NCBI GenBank assembly: GCA_004151065.3
Contig: NWUY0303890197.1
Location: 1 to 10,771 of the forward strand
Source of the DNA: Larix sibirica
Taxonomy: Eukaryota; Streptophyta; Pinopsida; Pinales; Pinaceae
Direction: 5' to 3'
Length of the DNA stretch: 10,771 nt
Shown in pieces: positions 7,088-10,771 of the stretch. The translations under genes and the position numbers were made by a program. Each line of letters begins with the position of its first letter. Position 1 is the stretch's first letter. The notes below the pieces were generated by a model that had not been told where the DNA came from, ran no database searches, and saw nothing but the letters and a program-made list of their open reading frames with translations.

Positions 7088-7972
7088 GTTACAAAAGAAG
7101 AGTTGAAGGCAATTCTACATTCATTCAAAAAGGCAAAGAGTCATAGGCTTGATGGTTGGAATGTGGAATTTTATCTTGGATTCTATGATATTTTAGAGGG
7201 GGAATTGCTAAGTGTGGTTGAGGAATCTATACTTTTTGGGGAAGACATGTATAGGATCCTTAAATTCAACTTTAATTTCCCTCATCCCAAAAAAGGATTA
7301 TTCTCAATCCTTTGAAGATTTTAGGCCAATCTCTTTGTGCAACCTTATGTATAAAGTTATTTCTAAAGTCATAGCAAGCGAACTAAATCAGATTTTGCAC
7401 AAATTTATTTCTGAGGAACAATTTGGGTTCCTTTTTAATAGGTATATCTAGGCCAAGATGGATTGCACACCATCAAGCTTGAAAAAAATCTAGCTTTGGT
7501 TATGAAGATTGATCTAGTAAAGGCATATGACAAGGTAAATTGGTTTGTATCATACTTGTGATTTTACAAATGGGTGTGAATCTACGAACAATAAAATAGA
7601 TCATGGGATGCCGTGTCCTTAGCCTCTTCTAATGTGCTAATAAATGGATCTCCTTAAGGATTTTTTAATGCCCCAAGGGGGCTTGGACAAGGTTTCTCTT
7701 GGTCTCCCTTTTTATTTTGACTGGTAGTAAAAGGATTAAATAGTTTGATTATGGAGGCTAGAAGGGAAGGAGCAATACAAGGTATAAGGGTTGCAAGTTC
7801 AATACACATTTACCATATGATTTTTGTCAATGATATCTTGTTGTTTGGATAGGGTTCCTCAAGGTAAATAAGAGATTATAAATCCCTTCTGGACACATAT
7901 TATGGAGCAACAAGAATCAAATTCAACTTAAGTAAATCTTGTATGCTTTTGAGGGGGTAAGGGATGAGCTAG
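7088..7972 (+). pseudogene. LINE reverse transcriptase domain, inactive
   Basis: The conserved blocks of a LINE reverse transcriptase are recognisable across changing frames. VTKEELKAILHSFKKAKS leads into a changed KSPGPDG motif (HRLDGW; from 7088). LISLIPKKD and FRPISLCN (7320-7343) follow, then EQFGFL (7416-7433). Motif A, MKIDLVKAYDKVNW, keeps its catalytic Asp at 7511-7513. RGLGQG (7676-7693) comes next, then the motif-C box reads FVND (7823-7834) where active enzymes have FVDD. The Asn codon AAT at 7829-7831 replaces one of the two metal-binding Asp codons. Frameshifts lie near 7250 and 7450, and TGA, TAG and TAA codons interrupt the last part. The enzyme would copy element RNA into DNA at the nicked target. 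This copy is dead by both catalytic change and frame breaks. Confidence 0.88.
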
Positions 7973-8125
7973 AAAGACCAATTTCACAAGTATTCTCTCT
8001 AACCTCAAATCCATTGAATCAAGGCATAAAATATATATGGTTTCACTTAAAACCCAAGACTATAAATTTGTTAATTGAAAGTGGTTGTACAAGATGATTG
8101 AAGCAAGAATATCTTGCTTGATATA

Positions 8126-8690
8126 TGGTTATCTAGCGGTGGTAGACTCGCTCTAGTCAAGTTATTGCTTGAAAGCATACATGTTTGTTGGTTATCCATA
8201 ACACTTTCCAAATGGGATTTTTTATAGGATAAGGAAAAAGTGATTTGGTTTTATTTGGGTAGGAAAGAAGGAAAATGAAGGTGTCCCTTTAGTTAAATAG
8301 TCTAAACTACGAAGCCAAAAGAGGTGGGGGATGGGTCTAAAAGATATTTATGTTTTTAGTCAAGCCTTCTTAGAAAAAAACATGTAGAGCATCCTTTTGA
8401 TTGAAGGATTATGCACCAAAGTAATGAAGGAAAAGTATCTTGGAGGTTGGTTTGTCGAGGATTTGATCGGATTGGAAACCAAATCTTTTAATGGGGCTTC
8501 AATAGTTTGCAAAGGGTTGGTCAAGGATTTCCCAATTATAGGTAATTAGGTTGCTTGGAAGATTGGAAGATGTGATAAGGTAAGGTTGGCTGAAAAACCT
8601 TGGATAGGTTGTAATGGAAACATTAGATTGTTCCCTCCTTTGTTAGAAGAGCTTCATTCAAAAAGTTTTAACATGACTAGTTAATGTTTC
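8126..8690 (+). pseudogene. LINE post-RT connection region, two Trp-to-stop changes
   Basis: The block WLSSGGRLALVK (8126-8161) is a strong signature of the segment after the RT in plant LINEs. From about 8323 to 8682 one frame is open apart from two TAG codons. It runs GLKDIYVFSQAFLEKNM-stop, then TKVMKEKYLGGWFVEDL, GASIVCKGLVKDFPIIGN-stop-VAWKIG, and VRLAEKPWIGCNG with LLEEL. In both cases the stop sits where the family normally has Trp, so a single TGG-to-TAG change explains each. Similarity fades after about 8690, before the zf-RVT region would begin. Confidence 0.78.
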
Positions 8691-8802
8691 CAAACAAGTG
8701 GGGTGGTTGGTTTTAGAGTTGGTGTTCAGCTAAGAATGATTCCCTGCTAATGAATCCCTGGATGCATTGCATAGAATTGATAATTCACTAACCAATATCA
8801 TT
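8691..8802. other. Edge of plus-strand LINE, nothing identified
   Basis: LINE similarity is lost here, and I see no poly-A tail or target-site duplication. A 15-base string at about 8739-8752 resembles the target-site duplication at 127-143, but the surroundings do not match. Confidence 0.4.
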
Positions 8803-8975
8803 CTAAAGCATATATGGCTTCAACAGCTTTGCCCAATTCCTCAAAAATTCACAATTATGACATCCATTCCACATATGGATATGGATATCTGAGAAATATC
8901 TCATACATTTCTCCATGCAGTGATAAAACAAGAGATCATAAGCAATTGGCAGAATATCGAGTACTTTGTCCACAT
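8803..8975 (-). pseudogene. Candidate exon fragment, BTB/POZ-like by eye (tentative)
   Basis: On the minus strand an open frame ends at 8803. A run of eight T followed by CAG at about 8986-8976 looks like a splice acceptor, giving a candidate exon starting at 8975. It encodes DVDKVLDILPIAYDLLFYHC, then MEKCMRYFSDIHIHMWN and FLRNWAKLLKPYML before a stop. The spacing of leucines, alanine and cysteines (VLxILPxAxxLLFxHCxxxCMRYxxxI) recalls the closing helices of BTB/POZ domains in plant proteins, which recruit partners to cullin-3 ubiquitin ligases. That is recognition by pattern only. No start codon, further exons or other domain is visible. It could be a piece of a gene running off to other sequence, a pseudogene, or chance. 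Confidence 0.3.
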
Positions 8976-9477
8976 CTGAAAAAAAACAAGCCTTTTCCCA
9001 CATAAGAATTATACATAAGCTGAATACAGCTAACATAAATCAGCAAGACACTTAGTCACCATGGTGTTTGCATGCTAAGAATTTGACAGTTTGCTTAAAA
9101 TAGGATAGAAGTGTGACATGTATGTTTTTCATATAATCGATGTGTGAGGTATTTGTTAATTTATATTTAACATGGTCATTCTAGTTGTAGTGAGGGTCCC
9201 AAGCAGAGGAACCATTTGAAGCCTCGTAACTAATACTAACAGACACTCGTCTTACTAATGGTCTACTATGTATCCCTGCACCTACGATGTTGATAGCCAC
9301 ACGGATAACATGCAAGAAGAAGCTAAAATGAAAAAGTAATGAAATTGGACTTTAACCAAAATTTTGCAGTTTTTAGTTTTTATTTATTATTTAATTTTAA
9401 ACAAGTTCATGTTTGATAGTTACAAGTAAATATTATATAAGCTAAATCTATGCTTATGTGAGTGGAGAAATATTATA

Positions 9478-9744
9478 TTGTCTTGGATTCTTTCAAGACT
9501 ACATCGTAGCCTAAAAAAATATCAATTGGCTTCGTACATTTTCCTGGACGCTTACGCATGGTTTTGTCTCGTAGATACCTGCTATATTTTGCCACAATAT
9601 AAATCATCCTATAATTTTGACTTAAATGCAATCACAGGTAAGGCCTTGGACATACTCTCTAGTATTGTAGTATTGCTATTAAATTATCTTTCAATATGCA
9701 TGACAGGTTTCATATTTCAGAATACTTGCAAAATAGAGCAATGA
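9478..9744 (+). other. Open frame of unknown meaning with splice-like signals
   Basis: An 88-codon open stretch with no ATG near its start (TTG at 9478). It reads RLHRSLKKYQLASYIFLDAY and AWFCLVDTCYILPQYKSS, then a hydrophobic part (SSIVVLLLNYLSICM). A CAG/GTAAGG donor-like site follows base 9637. Acceptor-like AG ends at 9706 and 9720 could bound a very short intron of 69 or 83 bases. I do not recognise the peptide. It may be an exon relic or chance. Confidence 0.2.
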
Positions 9745-10205
9745 ACAAACACATTGTCACTAGAACCATTGCGTCTGTCTTTGCATTTTGTAGAGGTTGT
9801 GTTATTTAATAAATGTGACATATTTTACTAGAAGTATCACTACCTCACATTGGCTACCATCCAACCATTTTCTTGGATTAACTCTAGAAGAATAGTTATA
9901 GTGACAGTAACTTTGCACACTTTAAAGTATAAATGTAATAAAGATCACTAGAAAACCAAAATTTATATATCATAAATATTATTATTATGTAATAAGCAAT
10001 TAATCCGTATTATAGATTCTAAAGTAATTCGGATATATTTAATAGATTGTGAAATAATTTAATTTAAATGATAATATCTCATTATCGATATATATAACAT
10101 TAACTATTTGTTATCAAATTTGGTTTCCTACAACGACTATAATTATTTGTTTATGCTTGGTAAGTTGCCAATAAAACGTGAATCAATTCAATCATGTGGA
10201 GCAAA

Positions 10206-10229
10206 AATCCCCTCCTATTAAGGGGGATT
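10206..10229. repeat. Short inverted repeat
   Basis: AATCCCC (10206-10212) and GGGGATT (10223-10229) can pair as a 7-bp stem with a loop of 10 bases, in otherwise AT-rich DNA. A poly-T stretch follows at about 10234-10241. No function is assigned; in a plant nuclear context this is not a bacterial-type terminator. Confidence 0.5.
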
Positions 10230-10319
10230 AACATTTTTTTTTCTTTTTGTGCGTGAAAGGGTTAATGAGTACCTGACTCACATGATGAGGTTTGAGTAAC
10301 TCTAGTTATGGGGGTCATA

Positions 10320-10484
10320 ATGCCCTTTGATGAGAAGAACATGATGTATATTTACATCTCAAAAGTCCATCTATTTTCAACATTAGAAGCTACACGCATT
10401 GCTTGTATATGTAATTTAATTTCTCAGCTTCTTCAGAGGAGCTTGCATTTTATCAAAAAAGATGAAGAGGTAAGAAAAACCTAA
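10320..10484 (+). other. Small open frame of 54 codons, unknown
   Basis: It starts at ATG 10320 and reads MPFDEKNMMYIYISKVHLF, then STLEATRIACICNLISQLL and QRSLHFIKKDEE before stopping at TAA. The frame crosses GAG/GTAAGA at about 10467-10475, which fits a plant 5' splice site, so it could be a first exon fragment. I find no family match. The peptide is helix-like and mildly basic. Confidence 0.18.
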
Positions 10485-10771
10485 ATCTTAGGCATCCCTC
10501 TTAATCTACTTTAAAATTCTTTAAAAACTAGTGGCAATGTTTCATTAGATTTCTATACATTTTTTTATTTTCCCAAAACATTCATAGTATTGTATTGTGC
10601 TATCTTTATGATAGAATTTTGGATTAAATTATGTTGAAGAATATGATGTTCATAGTTCTCATGTGATGGGCCCACTCACATGTCACAAAGTTTAGTATTA
10701 TGAGTTGTTAATAAAAAGGTTGTTATGATAATCCGCGTTAATGTTAAAGAAAAATGGCCATGCAAACTAAT

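Larger units (their letters stand above)
6343..8690 (+). mobile_element. Degenerate plant L1-like LINE, endonuclease tail to post-RT connection
   Basis: About 2.35 kb of plus-strand LINE ORF2 remains, with the domains in order. A weak endonuclease tail (about 6343-6400) leads to the NTPFEFNHAW block (from 6502), the linker to RT (about 6640-7080), the reverse transcriptase (7088 to about 7970), and the connection with WLSSGGRLALVK (8126-8161) and a GLKDIYVFSQAF block (about 8333-8370). It ends in VAWKIG, VRLAEKPWIGCNG and LLEEL up to about 8690. ORF1, most of the endonuclease, and the zf-RVT and RNase H parts are missing. Many stops and frameshifts break it. I found no poly-A or target-site duplication, so this is an internal piece left by deletion or rearrangement. 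It is a different family from the minus-strand LINE, because the shared connection region matches only loosely. Confidence 0.85.
9037..10771. other. AT-rich DNA without a confirmed gene
   Basis: I recognise no protein, RNA gene or element end here. Three small things stand out. An open frame at 9478-9744 holds five CpG sites within 9505-9571 and a CAG/GTAAGG donor-like site at 9635-9643. A 54-codon open frame from ATG at 10320 to TAA at 10484 contains a GAG/GTAAGA donor-like site at about 10467-10475. A short inverted repeat lies at 10206-10229. The stretch at about 9950-10120 is very AT-rich with no open frame. Confidence 0.6.

Noticed and set aside
8736-8752. Near match to the LINE target-site duplication (GATTCCCTGCTAAT against GATTCCATGCTAAT) close to the end of the plus-strand LINE
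   Set aside because: Flanking bases do not match 100-170 or 747-800, there is no poly-A run, and no partner copy lies at the other end of that LINE. I treat it as chance.
10206-10241. Inverted repeat followed by T run as an intrinsic terminator
   Set aside because: The window is plant nuclear DNA by its LINEs. The stem is only 7 bp and no gene ends upstream of it.
1-10771. CRISPR array, phage defence cluster or other prokaryotic system
   Set aside because: There are no spaced repeats of the right kind, no ribosome-binding-site and ORF series, and coding density is far too low. The repeats found are two-copy tandem duplications or LINE-derived.

Overview
This is a gene-poor, AT-rich stretch of eukaryotic nuclear DNA, most likely from a land plant. 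The assignment rests on the mobile elements. Three separate fragments belong to the plant L1-like (LINE) type whose ORF2 ends in an RNase H domain, and the host DNA between them is intron-like or intergenic. I see no intact host gene, rRNA, tRNA, CRISPR array or bacterial-type operon.

Layout. At 127-746 a short 5'-truncated LINE copy (RNase H end, 3' UTR, short poly-A) sits between perfect 17-bp target-site duplications. From 747 to about 2160 the DNA is AT-rich and non-coding, with microsatellites and two short two-copy tandem repeats. At about 2208-3670 the 3' half of a second LINE lies on the minus strand: connection region, zf-RVT-like region, linker and RNase H. A segment of about 1.6 kb, made of part of that LINE plus about 1.1 kb of unidentified flank, is repeated in tandem at about 3144-4767 and 4768-6290. 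At about 6343-8690 a third LINE, on the plus strand, runs from the endonuclease tail through the reverse transcriptase into the connection domain. It is riddled with stops and frameshifts. The rest (8691-10771) is mostly unexplained AT-rich DNA. It holds one weak candidate exon on the minus strand (8803-8975, BTB/POZ-like by eye) and two small open frames with splice-donor-like ends.

Nothing here works together as a pathway: the LINEs are dead copies of at least two families in both orientations. The window shows how such DNA decays. Insertion leaves target-site duplications, C-to-T type changes create stops, and repeated two-copy tandem duplications (16 to 94 bp, and one of about 1.6 kb) break reading frames. 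I found no convincing sign of a new biological system. The points most worth checking are the nested duplication history, the retained RNase H catalytic set in the minus-strand copy, and the BTB-like exon candidate.
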